DNA of 24,669 nucleotides. Origin: Crocinitomicaceae bacterium. Lineage in GTDB: Bacteria; Bacteroidota; Bacteroidia; Flavobacteriales_D; Crocinitomicaceae. A program made the translations under genes and the position numbers. Positions 7,447 to 15,882 of this stretch are shown here, one piece after another. The notes under the pieces are model-generated. The model searched no databases. It saw only the letters and a list, made by a program, of their open reading frames with translations, and had not been told where the DNA came from. The first letter of the stretch is position 1. Each line of letters opens with the position of its first letter. Location: the NCBI GenBank assembly GCA_024643585.1, contig JAHEMP010000007.1, forward strand, positions 1-24,669. The letters run 5' to 3'.

Positions 7447-8523
7447 TTAGTGATATTTAAAACTCTGTCCGTCTTTTAAACTTAACAGAGTCTCATAAAT
7501 CAATCGAATTGTATTTTCCACATCGTCTTTATGGCAGCATTCCACAGTTGTATGCATATAACGTAAAGGCAATGAGATTAATGCCGATGGAACGCCATCA
7601 TTGGAATAAGCAAACGCATCAGTATCCGTTCCTGTCGCTCGAGAAGCGGCGGCTCTTTGGAAGGGTATTTTTGATTTATTCGCTACGCTTATTATTTGTT
7701 TCAATAAATTATTTTGGACAGCAGGACCGTATGTTAGAACCGGACCAGCTCCTCCCGTAAAATCACCTTGTTCGATTTTACTCACCATTGGCGTTTGCGT
7801 ATCGTGACAAACGTCAGTTACAATAGCTATATCTGGCTGTATTTTCTGAGCAATCATTTGTGCTCCGCGTAATCCAATTTCTTCTTGAACGGCATTTACG
7901 ATGTACAATCCAAAAGGCAATTTCACTTTGTTTTCTTTTAACATTCGAGCCACTTCAGCAATCATGAAACCACCCATTCTATTGTCCAAAGCCCGACCTA
8001 CATATCTATTTTTGTTCAAAATCATGAATTGGTCCTCGTAGGTTATGACGCAGCCGACATGAACGCCCAAAGCCTCGACTTCTTCTTTTGAATTACAACC
8101 GCAATCTAGAAAGATGTTTTTTAGACTTGGTGCCTCGTCTTTTTCATGGCGCATGTGAATAGCTGGCCACCCAAATATTGCTTTTACAATTCCTTTGTCC
8201 GTATGAATATTAACTCTTTTTGATGGAGCAATCATATGGTCAGAACCTCCATTTCTTCTTAAATAAATGAAACCCTCTTTCGTAATATAATGAACAAACC
8301 AAGATATCTCGTCAGCATGCGCCTCAATCACCACTTTATATTTGGCTTTAGAATTAATTACCCCAACCATTGTTCCATAATTATCAGAAAAATGATCATC
8401 GATATTCGGTCGGATATAGTCTAACCACAATTTCTGACCTTCAGCCTCAAAACCAGTAGGCGAGGCATTGTTTAAATAGTTTTCTAAGAATTTTTCGGAT
8501 TTTTTATTGATGATATTTTTCAT
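7447..8523 (-). CDS. M42 family metallo-aminopeptidase (glutamyl aminopeptidase/FrvX-like)
   Basis: The 358-residue protein has no signal peptide, so it is cytoplasmic. The M42 di-metal site is complete: His69 and Asp71 (EAHADEI), Asp180 (ALDNRMGG), Glu214-Glu215 (VQEEIGLRG), Asp237 (VTDVCHDT) and His324 (YMHTTVE). M42 enzymes form tetrahedral 12-mers that trim short peptides from the N-terminus; annotations as endoglucanase (CelM) in this family are historical. The length fits the family (340-370). It could recycle peptides made by larger proteases or imported by the cell. The gene starts 111 bases after the large SBBP protein gene with no terminator visible between them, so read-through is possible. 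Confidence 0.93.
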   Translation of the reverse strand: MKNIINKKSEKFLENYLNNASPTGFEAEGQKLWLDYIRPNIDDHFSDNYGTMVGVINSKAKYKVVIEAHADEISWFVHYITKEGFIYLRRNGGSDHMIAPSKRVNIHTDKGIVKAIFGWPAIHMRHEKDEAPSLKNIFLDCGCNSKEEVEALGVHVGCVITYEDQFMILNKNRYVGRALDNRMGGFMIAEVARMLKENKVKLPFGLYIVNAVQEEIGLRGAQMIAQKIQPDIAIVTDVCHDTQTPMVSKIEQGDFTGGAGPVLTYGPAVQNNLLKQIISVANKSKIPFQRAAASRATGTDTDAFAYSNDGVPSALISLPLRYMHTTVECCHKDDVENTIRLIYETLLSLKDGQSFKYH

Positions 8524-8634
8524 CTACTGGTTTTTTAATTTATGATAACATTTAGGATTGCATTTGCAAGTTGTCAAAAATAACTATTCCAAAAGTGAAC
8601 CCATGTATTGAAACGCCAAAAAACCAAAAACTTC

Positions 8635-11600
8635 CTACCTCATCAAGGTGACGTTGCCTTTTATTATTTTCTCCTGCCCATCTACACAAATCGCTTTTAA
8701 GTAATAGTCGTAAACATCTGGATCCAAGAGTTTGCCTTTAAATGTGCCATCCCAACCGATATCTTTGTCTGTGGTTTCGAATACCATTTCTCCCCATCTA
8801 TTAAAAACTCTTAAAAGTACTTTCTCTAAAATGGCGCCTCGAACGTATAATACATCGTTCTCATTGTCTCCATTTGGCGAAAAAGCATTGGGAATAAAAA
8901 TGTATGGGTTCTCGCAGACATACTCGTAAACGGTAACTGTAATTTTAGCCGTATTTGAGCAAACTCCATCTGAGACTAAAACGGTAAATTCAGTATCTGA
9001 ATTAATCGTTGCTTGGGTAACCTGACCCGACGGATTTGACAAATTCTCAGATGGAGACCAACTGTAGTTCACCCCAGGTGGAAGTGCGGTCAAAGTTGTG
9101 GTTCCACCAACGGGAACCATATTTGGATTTGCAGTGGCACTAACGACTATTGTTGCAATGTTGTGTACATCCAACCAAACGGAATCCTCAAAAGTGCAAC
9201 CCAAACCATCTGATATAGTGACGAATAAATATTGACTAACCAATGTACTTGTCGTTACCGACGCTTGATCGGTAGGACCTGTAATAATTGATATGGGGGA
9301 CCATTGATAGGTGAAATTGAGTGATGGAACAGAATTGATAACCGTTATTGTTTTGGATTCGCCTTCACAATATGAAATGGTATCGCTTAGCAGAATACTA
9401 TTACTAATTAACAGAACGGTTACTGAATCTATTTTCTCACAAACCCCATTCCCAATTTTCACATAAAAGGATTGAGTGCCAACAGGACTGACAGAGATGA
9501 CTGAATCCAAAATGTCGTCGTTAAGTGTGTCGCTAAAGGTTGAATTGGAAGACCAAATGAAATAATTTGCCATTCCAAACGAGTTCGCCACTAAATCAAA
9601 ACTAGAAGCCTTACAAATTAAAGTGTCATTTGAAACCGAAAGTTGCAATTCAGGGGCAACTACGATATTGATTTGAGCCGTATCCGTCTGATTACAAATC
9701 GAATCGGTAACTATTAAAAATACGGTATAGGTTCCTGGACTTGTGTACACTAGCGTTGGATTAAACAATGTTGAAGTGTCACCATTCCCTAAGTCCCAAT
9801 AATAGGTATCATAAGGTGACTGACTAGAGTTATTGGTCAATATTATTGGTTCATTTACACATGTCGCGGTATCCGAAACGGTAAAATCGGCAACCGTCTG
9901 AGTCTGAAAATCAAATTTAAAAATCAAATTATTACAGTTCGAACTTAAATTTGAACTTGACCATGCACCTGGTGTTGTCGGGAAATCACTGTTTCCGCCG
10001 CATCCTCCGCAGACACTTTGATATACTACACCATTTCTATCGAACCTTGAGGTGCCACCATCGACATGTTCTTCGGCTTGATTACCTCCAAGATATGAAC
10101 CATAAATTTGAGATTCAAACAGCCTATCCATCACAAAAAGGTAAAAGTCAAACCCATTGGGAGGAATGCTCATTAATGCATTTGACGTTACAGGCATACC
10201 AGAAAGAGGAACCGATTGAAGTAAATTAGCACCCCAACCAGATACGTATATACTACCGCATTTGTCGACTAAGAAAGCTGAAGGTGAAATATTTATTTGA
10301 GAAGACCCATTTCCAAAAACGGTTGAGTTTAAAACCGAAGATAAATCTGGACTCAATTTCATAATGTATTGGCTGCTTCCTGGATTGGAATAAGTTGCGT
10401 TTATTACCGGGAAATTTCCACCGATTGACTGGCCGACCAAAAACACTTTGTTCGTTCGGTCAATTTCTACCATGAAGGTTTGATCGTAATTAGGGGTGCC
10501 TATATAACTAGCTCCTAAAAAAGTCTGACCGCTCATGGATATTTTTGCCACAAAACCGTCAGCCGTTCCGCCATTATAGGTCGTTTGCCAACCATTTACA
10601 TTCGGTAAATTGGTCGAAGTAGTGCCCCCCGCAAAAACAATGTTTTGAGAAGAATCTACTTTTACCGAATAACAAGCATCATTGTTGGCTCCTCCATAAT
10701 ACGACGACCAAATTAACGAAGATAGATTTGAATTAAGTTTAAAAATAACACCGTCTTGATTACCACCATTATTGGTTTGAAATGCATTTAAAACAGGGAA
10801 GTCAATCGAACGAGTACTCGTAGCAACAATACAATTCCCGACAGAATCCAACATTACTTCTCCCCTAAATTGGTCTCCATAATTGGTTGTCAAAGCGTTG
10901 TACGCAGCTATTGTATTATACGGCAAAGAACCCGGACTGTAATTTACACCGTCATTATGTGTCCCTCCAACATAAGTTGAACCCATCAGAACTTGTCCAT
11001 TGGATGAAATCTTTGAAACAAAAATATCAGTGCCTGCATTACCGAATTGGACCCCATTAAAAGTCACATTCAATCCAGCTACGCCTCCTGCATGTGAGCT
11101 TTGAGCAGCATTTACGGATACAGGGAAATCTATGCTCGAAGTTGCCCCATAACAATACAAATTATCTTGAGAATCAGCGATTAAACTGTGAACCGTCTCT
11201 GTTCCTATAAAATTATCACCACCTCCAAGAAAATTAGTCCAAATAAGGTTGGTACCATCCGCACTATACTTGGTGATAAATACATCTGTTGTAACACTGT
11301 TGGCAACGTTCGCGACGGTAAAATTTGATGTAATCCCAAACGCCAAACTATCTGGGTTTATCGGATACAAATTGCCATAAATAGTACCTCCAGAATAAGC
11401 CGAACCGTCATGAGCATAGGTACCCGTCATCCCAAAATTATCAGTCACTGAACCACAATAGGTTGCAAAAACTAAAATAGGATCAATGATAAGTTCATAC
11501 CCCTTGTTGTATTTTCCTATTTCAAAATGAACTTCATCCCTTTCCAGAATAAACCTGCTGCTGATTTGCAGAACTTTCCCATTTATTAATTGGTATACAT

Positions 11601-12222
11601 ATGGCTTTTTTTCTGTCACCATTCCAAGTTCAGATTCAATATTCAAATTACCTTCTTTGTCAATCTTTAAGGATTTTTGCCCGGCATATTGAATCCTAAT
11701 TTGCTGGGGATCGGCGTTCGGTTCTACATGAAATTCATACTTTAATTCCTCTGCTGTTTGAATGATATGAAGATCAATTCCATTGTATAAATCTTTTAGA
11801 TTCGCCTTATGAAAAGAATGCACATTGCTCGCCCATTTCACTTGGTTTTTTCCGAGAAAATAATTGTAATAATGCTTGGAAGGGCTCACTTTTTCAACTT
11901 CTTTGACTTTGTTTGAACCGACAAAATTTGCGTGAATCACAGCTTGACGGTAGCCATTTGAGTTTGGTATAGAATTTTTAAAATTTGCGTGTGACGCTTG
12001 ATAATTGCTAAAATCTTGCAAATGAAAAAGCAATTTGTGCTGCTGAACCCATAAGTTTCCTCCTTGAAATTTGCTTTGAAAAAAAATATTTTGGTCCCAT
12101 TGGCCTTTGTTCTCTACTAACATTTTATGTTTGTCGAGATTGTAGTCGATTTCCTGCCCTAAACAGACATTTGCTATAAGCGCAAAAAAGAAATAAAATA
12201 GCCAAAAAGAAGAATTTCTCAT
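8635..12222 (-). CDS. Giant SBBP/PKD repeat surface protein with T9SS type B (gliding-motility-associated) C-terminus
   Basis: The 1195-residue protein starts with a signal peptide (MRNSSFWLFYFFFALIANV, cut near CLGQ). Residues about 34-245 begin LVENKGQWDQNIFFQ and end VIDPILVFATYCG, the N-terminal region that precedes SBBP beta-propeller repeats. Repeats run to about 720, each with strands such as LIWSSYYGGANND and IVFAGGTTS. Near 737 is the cysteine-glycine stretch SVCGGCGGNSDFPTTPGAWS. A PKD domain covers about 775-860 (YYWDLGNGDTST, PGTYTVFLIV), followed by two or three Ig-like domains with cysteines. From about 1105 the type B sorting domain reads FIPNAFSPNGDNEND, FNRWGEMVFET and GWDGT. 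It should be a surface or secreted adhesin-like protein; its ligand is unknown. Confidence 0.92.
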   Translation of the reverse strand: MRNSSFWLFYFFFALIANVCLGQEIDYNLDKHKMLVENKGQWDQNIFFQSKFQGGNLWVQQHKLLFHLQDFSNYQASHANFKNSIPNSNGYRQAVIHANFVGSNKVKEVEKVSPSKHYYNYFLGKNQVKWASNVHSFHKANLKDLYNGIDLHIIQTAEELKYEFHVEPNADPQQIRIQYAGQKSLKIDKEGNLNIESELGMVTEKKPYVYQLINGKVLQISSRFILERDEVHFEIGKYNKGYELIIDPILVFATYCGSVTDNFGMTGTYAHDGSAYSGGTIYGNLYPINPDSLAFGITSNFTVANVANSVTTDVFITKYSADGTNLIWTNFLGGGDNFIGTETVHSLIADSQDNLYCYGATSSIDFPVSVNAAQSSHAGGVAGLNVTFNGVQFGNAGTDIFVSKISSNGQVLMGSTYVGGTHNDGVNYSPGSLPYNTIAAYNALTTNYGDQFRGEVMLDSVGNCIVATSTRSIDFPVLNAFQTNNGGNQDGVIFKLNSNLSSLIWSSYYGGANNDACYSVKVDSSQNIVFAGGTTSTNLPNVNGWQTTYNGGTADGFVAKISMSGQTFLGASYIGTPNYDQTFMVEIDRTNKVFLVGQSIGGNFPVINATYSNPGSSQYIMKLSPDLSSVLNSTVFGNGSSQINISPSAFLVDKCGSIYVSGWGANLLQSVPLSGMPVTSNALMSIPPNGFDFYLFVMDRLFESQIYGSYLGGNQAEEHVDGGTSRFDRNGVVYQSVCGGCGGNSDFPTTPGAWSSSNLSSNCNNLIFKFDFQTQTVADFTVSDTATCVNEPIILTNNSSQSPYDTYYWDLGNGDTSTLFNPTLVYTSPGTYTVFLIVTDSICNQTDTAQINIVVAPELQLSVSNDTLICKASSFDLVANSFGMANYFIWSSNSTFSDTLNDDILDSVISVSPVGTQSFYVKIGNGVCEKIDSVTVLLISNSILLSDTISYCEGESKTITVINSVPSLNFTYQWSPISIITGPTDQASVTTSTLVSQYLFVTISDGLGCTFEDSVWLDVHNIATIVVSATANPNMVPVGGTTTLTALPPGVNYSWSPSENLSNPSGQVTQATINSDTEFTVLVSDGVCSNTAKITVTVYEYVCENPYIFIPNAFSPNGDNENDVLYVRGAILEKVLLRVFNRWGEMVFETTDKDIGWDGTFKGKLLDPDVYDYYLKAICVDGQEKIIKGNVTLMR

Positions 12223-12354
12223 AATCTGAACCTAAATTACTTAATCTTACAAGACAGACGAAATTTTATCCCAAAGAGTTGTTCCAAATGTTTAATCGAA
12301 TACGACATGAAAACCATATTTTATGGGAGTAATGAATAGAAAAAACTTATTTTT

Positions 12355-12371
12355 ATCACATGAAATGTGAT
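12355..12371 (+). promoter_or_regulatory. Short perfect inverted repeat next to the start codon
   Basis: ATCACAT (12355-12361) and ATGTGAT (12365-12371) are perfect 7-bp arms around GAA. The right arm ends two bases before the ATG at 12374. It could be an operator or a small RNA hairpin limiting translation of the operon. With AT-rich arms it could also be chance. Confidence 0.35.
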
Positions 12372-12373
12372 TT

Positions 12374-13327
12374 ATGAAGAATAGAATTAACGAACTATTT
12401 AATATTCAATATCCAATCGTCCAAGCCGGCATGATTTGGTGCTCAGGTTGGAGACTGGCGTCAGCCGTTTCTAAAGCAGGGGCTCTAGGAGTTATTGGCT
12501 CTGGATCCATGTACCCTGAGGTATTAGAAGAACACATTGTAAAATGTAAAAAAGCCACCAACAAACCCTTCGCTGTCAATTTACCTTTACTATATCCAGA
12601 CATAGACAAACATGTAGCGACAATTATTAAACACAAAGTTCCCATCGTTTTTACATCTGCTGGAAATCCAAAAACATGGACAGAAACACTTAAAAAAGAA
12701 GGGATTATTGTTGTTCACGTTGTCTCGAGTGTCAAATTTGCATTAAAAGCAGAGGATGCTGGCGTGGATGCCATTGTTGCTGAAGGTTTTGAAGCCGGCG
12801 GTCATAATGGGCGTGACGAAACAACGACTTTCTGTTTAATACCAATGGTTGCGGCGGCAGTTAAAATTCCGGTTATTGGGGCTGGTGGTATTGGGACAGG
12901 AAGAGGAATGCTTGCGGCATTAGTTTTAGGTGCCGATGGAGTACAAATTGGAAGTCGATTTGTGACAACCGATGAATCGAGCGCACATAGCAACTTTAAG
13001 AAAGCAATCATTAACGCACAAGAAGGTGATACTCAATTGACTTTAAAAGAGTTAACGCCTGTTCGACTTATGAAAAATAAATTCTACAATGATATAGAAT
13101 TAGCTTACGCCAAAGAGGCTTCAACCGATGAATTGGCCGAACTTTTAGGTCGAGGAAGAGCAAAAAAAGGAATGTTTGAAGGCGATTTAGAGGAAGGTGA
13201 ACTCGAAATTGGACAAATTTCTGGAATGATTAAAGGAATTAAACCTGCAGAAGAGGTACTTATGGAAATCATTACCGAATGTAGACTCGCCAGTATAGAA
13301 TACAAAAATCCAAAATACAACTTCTAA
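12374..13327 (+). CDS. Nitronate monooxygenase / FabK-like FMN-dependent oxidoreductase
   Basis: The 317-residue TIM-barrel flavoprotein begins NIQYPIVQAGM with SKAGALGVIGSGS at residues 33-45, the family start. GFEAGGHNGRDE (138-149) puts His144 at the place of the catalytic or conserved histidine of nitronate monooxygenases and FabK. FMN phosphate binding is visible as GAGGIGTGRG (169-178) and GADGVQIGSRF (186-196). Members oxidise nitronates or, in the FabK branch, reduce enoyl-ACP. I favour the general nitronate monooxygenase group but cannot exclude a fatty-acid role. The stop overlaps the next start as TAATG, so it is translationally coupled to an M16 peptidase. A small inverted repeat precedes its ATG. 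Confidence 0.88.
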   Translation: MKNRINELFNIQYPIVQAGMIWCSGWRLASAVSKAGALGVIGSGSMYPEVLEEHIVKCKKATNKPFAVNLPLLYPDIDKHVATIIKHKVPIVFTSAGNPKTWTETLKKEGIIVVHVVSSVKFALKAEDAGVDAIVAEGFEAGGHNGRDETTTFCLIPMVAAAVKIPVIGAGGIGTGRGMLAALVLGADGVQIGSRFVTTDESSAHSNFKKAIINAQEGDTQLTLKELTPVRLMKNKFYNDIELAYAKEASTDELAELLGRGRAKKGMFEGDLEEGELEIGQISGMIKGIKPAEEVLMEIITECRLASIEYKNPKYNF

Positions 13328-14580
13328 TGATTGATTACGAACGGTTTACTTTGGAAAATGGATTACGCGTTATATTTCATCAAGATGTAACAACACCTAT
13401 GGCCGTTGTAAATACGCTTTATGATGTGGGAGCAAGGGATGAGGCAGAATCAAAAACAGGGTTTGCGCATTTATTTGAGCATTTAATGTTTGGCGGATCT
13501 ATTAACATTCCTGATTTTGACGCACCCTTGCAGAATGCGGGAGGTGAAAGCAATGCTTTTACATCAAATGATTTAACAAACTACTACAATATCCTTCCTA
13601 AGGAAAATATTGAAACCGCACTTTGGCTGGAAAGCGACAGAATGCTTTCTTTGGCCTTTACGCCAAAAAGTTTAGAGGTACAACGAAATGTGGTCATAGA
13701 AGAATTCAAACAACGCTATTTAAATCAACCTTATGGAGACGTTTGGCTTGAACTAAGGCCATTGGCCTACGAAAAACACCCTTACAAGTGGGCCACGATA
13801 GGAAAAAATATTCAACATATTGAAGAAGCCGTGATGGATGATGTACGCGAATTTTTCAGTAAACATTATCACCCAGCAAATGCTATATTATGTATTGCGG
13901 GAAATTTTGGATTAGCGGAAGTAAAAGCGCTAGTTGAAAAGTACTACGGTGACATACCTTCAAAAGACAAACAAGTAAGGATTTTAGAAAAGGAACCCGA
14001 ACAAAAAATATTCAAAGAGAAAACAATTTACAGAAATGTACCAGCAGATGCTTTCTATTTTGCTTTCAAAATGCCTGAACGTAAAAATCCAGAGTATTAT
14101 ATTGTTGATGCTTTGAGTGATGCACTAGGAAGAGAAAAATCCTCTCGCCTTTTTATCGAGCTTAAAAAAGAAAAGAAACTTTGTTCTGAAATACAAGCCT
14201 ATATTACTGGTAACATTGACGAAGGCCTATTGGTCATTTCTGGAAAATTAAATCAAGGCGTAAATTTTGATGAGTTTGAAAAAGCTCTTTGGGATTGTAT
14301 CCGAGATTTTTCGAATTTCGTTATGTCGGAGGAAGAAATGACCAAATTGGTGAATAAAATAAGAACTTCGAAGGAATTTCAAGAGCAAGGTTTACTCAAT
14401 CGAGCCATGAATTTGTGCTTTTTTGAACTTCTTGGAGATGCCAATGGCATTAACGAAGAGTTGGAAATCTATCAAAAAATTACGGTTCATCACATCCAAG
14501 AAACTGCGAAAAGCATTCTGATTCCCTCGAATTGTAGTCTTCTTAGAGTGATTGCTGAAAAAAATGAAAAAAATGGATAG
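13327..14580 (+). CDS. M16 family zinc metallopeptidase, catalytic subunit
   Basis: The 417-residue protein is an M16B-size half-length peptidase. The inverted zinc motif HLFEH is at residues 48-52 (GFAHLFEHLMFGG), and the third ligand is expected in NVVIEEFKQR at Glu125 or Glu126, about 74 residues on. The N-terminal strand FTLENGLRVIFHQD is typical. No signal peptide is seen, so the cytoplasm is the likely site unless it is exported by another route. M16B proteins usually work as two-chain chambers, one active and one inactive; the next gene encodes just such a partner and overlaps this one by 8 bases. The substrate is probably an unfolded peptide, which is inferred from the family. Confidence 0.93.
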   Translation: MIDYERFTLENGLRVIFHQDVTTPMAVVNTLYDVGARDEAESKTGFAHLFEHLMFGGSINIPDFDAPLQNAGGESNAFTSNDLTNYYNILPKENIETALWLESDRMLSLAFTPKSLEVQRNVVIEEFKQRYLNQPYGDVWLELRPLAYEKHPYKWATIGKNIQHIEEAVMDDVREFFSKHYHPANAILCIAGNFGLAEVKALVEKYYGDIPSKDKQVRILEKEPEQKIFKEKTIYRNVPADAFYFAFKMPERKNPEYYIVDALSDALGREKSSRLFIELKKEKKLCSEIQAYITGNIDEGLLVISGKLNQGVNFDEFEKALWDCIRDFSNFVMSEEEMTKLVNKIRTSKEFQEQGLLNRAMNLCFFELLGDANGINEELEIYQKITVHHIQETAKSILIPSNCSLLRVIAEKNEKNG

Positions 14581-15829
14581 AAAAATAGCACCCGCTCTAC
14601 AGTCTATAGATGCAATTGATTTTATAAATCCAAAAATATATGACATCAATCAAAACGTCAAATTATTTTTTATGTCGGAAGTTCCAAATGAAACTTCGCG
14701 CGTTGATTTGTATTTTGATGCAGGTACCATAAAAGGAGAGAAAGGAACATCCTCTTTTGTAAATGGCCTTTTATTGTCTGGTAATGAAAGTATCTCCTCA
14801 ACTGAAATTAGTCACCAAATGGATTTATTGGGTGGTTTTTTTGAGAGCGGAATTACCACGGAAGGCGCTGTCATTAGTATTTATGCGCTTCGTGAAAATA
14901 TGCCCGCATTGTTGGAATTGGTTAAAAAATCTATGTCCGAAATGACTTGTACTGAAAAGGAAGTGCAAGAATTGGTGCAAGATAGAAAGCAAAAGTTTCA
15001 AGTCAATCTTCAAAAAACTAGATTTTTAGCCCAAAGGGCATTTCAACACAACCTATTTTATTCGCATCAGGACTATGCCAAAGTAGTTGAAGAAGATTAT
15101 TATGAAAACGTCAAGAGTTCCGATTTAAGACAATTCTTTAGCAACAATTATTTAAACGGTTTGACCAAAATCGCAGTAGTTGGAAATTTTAGTCAAGATT
15201 ACATCGATGAGATCATTGATCTTTTCGGAGAATGGGTAAAAGAAGGAAAATGCGAATACGCAAAAGACTTCAAAAACAGAGTTGGACTGCACGCTGTAAA
15301 AAAAGAAGATGCCATGCAATCTGCCATTCGAGTTGGTAAAATTTTATTTAATAAAACACATCCTGATTACAATGATTTTCTGATTCTTAACACGATAATT
15401 GGCGATTATTTTGGAAGCCGTTTGATGGCTAATATTAGAGAAGACAAAGGATTCACTTATGGAATTGGCTCCATGGTTGCCGAATTTAACAATTTTGGCT
15501 ATTTCATGATTGCGACTGAAGTTGGTAAAGAATTCAAAGAAGAAACCATAAAAGAAATAAAATTCGAGTTGAACAAATTGCAAACCGAATTGGTTCCTAA
15601 AGAAGAATTGGATTTAATCAAAAATTACCTACTCGGTCAACTTTTAAAAAGCGCGGATGGTCCATATTCTATGATGGATTTGTATTTGAGCGCTGAAATT
15701 CACGGTTTGGGTCTTGATTTTTACAATGAGAGTATCAAAAGCATCCAAGAAATTACGCCGGAAAGAATACAAGAATTGGCTGTCAAATATTTGTCTTGGG
15801 AAGATATGACAATTGTCACTGCAGGCTAA
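14573..15829 (+). CDS. M16 family protein, non-catalytic subunit (zinc motif lost)
   Basis: From the ATG at 14573 the protein has 418 residues and starts MDRKIAPALQ, resembling the MxRxIAPP start of Bacteroidota partner subunits. An ATG at 14564 and a TTG at 14552 in the same frame are alternatives. At the zinc-motif position it reads SSFVNGLLLSGNES, so HxxEH is absent. The substrate-binding Arg and Tyr of M16 proteins remain in GSRLMANIREDKGFTYG. It should pair with the upstream active subunit to build the closed chamber. ATGGATAG overlaps the upstream stop, which suggests coupled expression at about 1:1. A typical length and no signal peptide agree with a cytoplasmic complex. Confidence 0.9.
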   Translation: MDRKIAPALQSIDAIDFINPKIYDINQNVKLFFMSEVPNETSRVDLYFDAGTIKGEKGTSSFVNGLLLSGNESISSTEISHQMDLLGGFFESGITTEGAVISIYALRENMPALLELVKKSMSEMTCTEKEVQELVQDRKQKFQVNLQKTRFLAQRAFQHNLFYSHQDYAKVVEEDYYENVKSSDLRQFFSNNYLNGLTKIAVVGNFSQDYIDEIIDLFGEWVKEGKCEYAKDFKNRVGLHAVKKEDAMQSAIRVGKILFNKTHPDYNDFLILNTIIGDYFGSRLMANIREDKGFTYGIGSMVAEFNNFGYFMIATEVGKEFKEETIKEIKFELNKLQTELVPKEELDLIKNYLLGQLLKSADGPYSMMDLYLSAEIHGLGLDFYNESIKSIQEITPERIQELAVKYLSWEDMTIVTAG

Positions 15830-15882
15830 GTAAAATATACGTTTTCAGCAACCTAATCAAATACATTTCGTTTATACTATAG

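Noticed and set aside
12223..12300. TAATTTAGG as a promoter -7 element for the 1195-residue gene
   Set aside because: It has one mismatch and no matching -33 element at 17-23 bases.
14552..14572. TTG at 14552 or ATG at 14564 as the start of the second M16 gene
   Set aside because: The MDRKIAP start at 14573 resembles family members better. The other two are possible but less likely.
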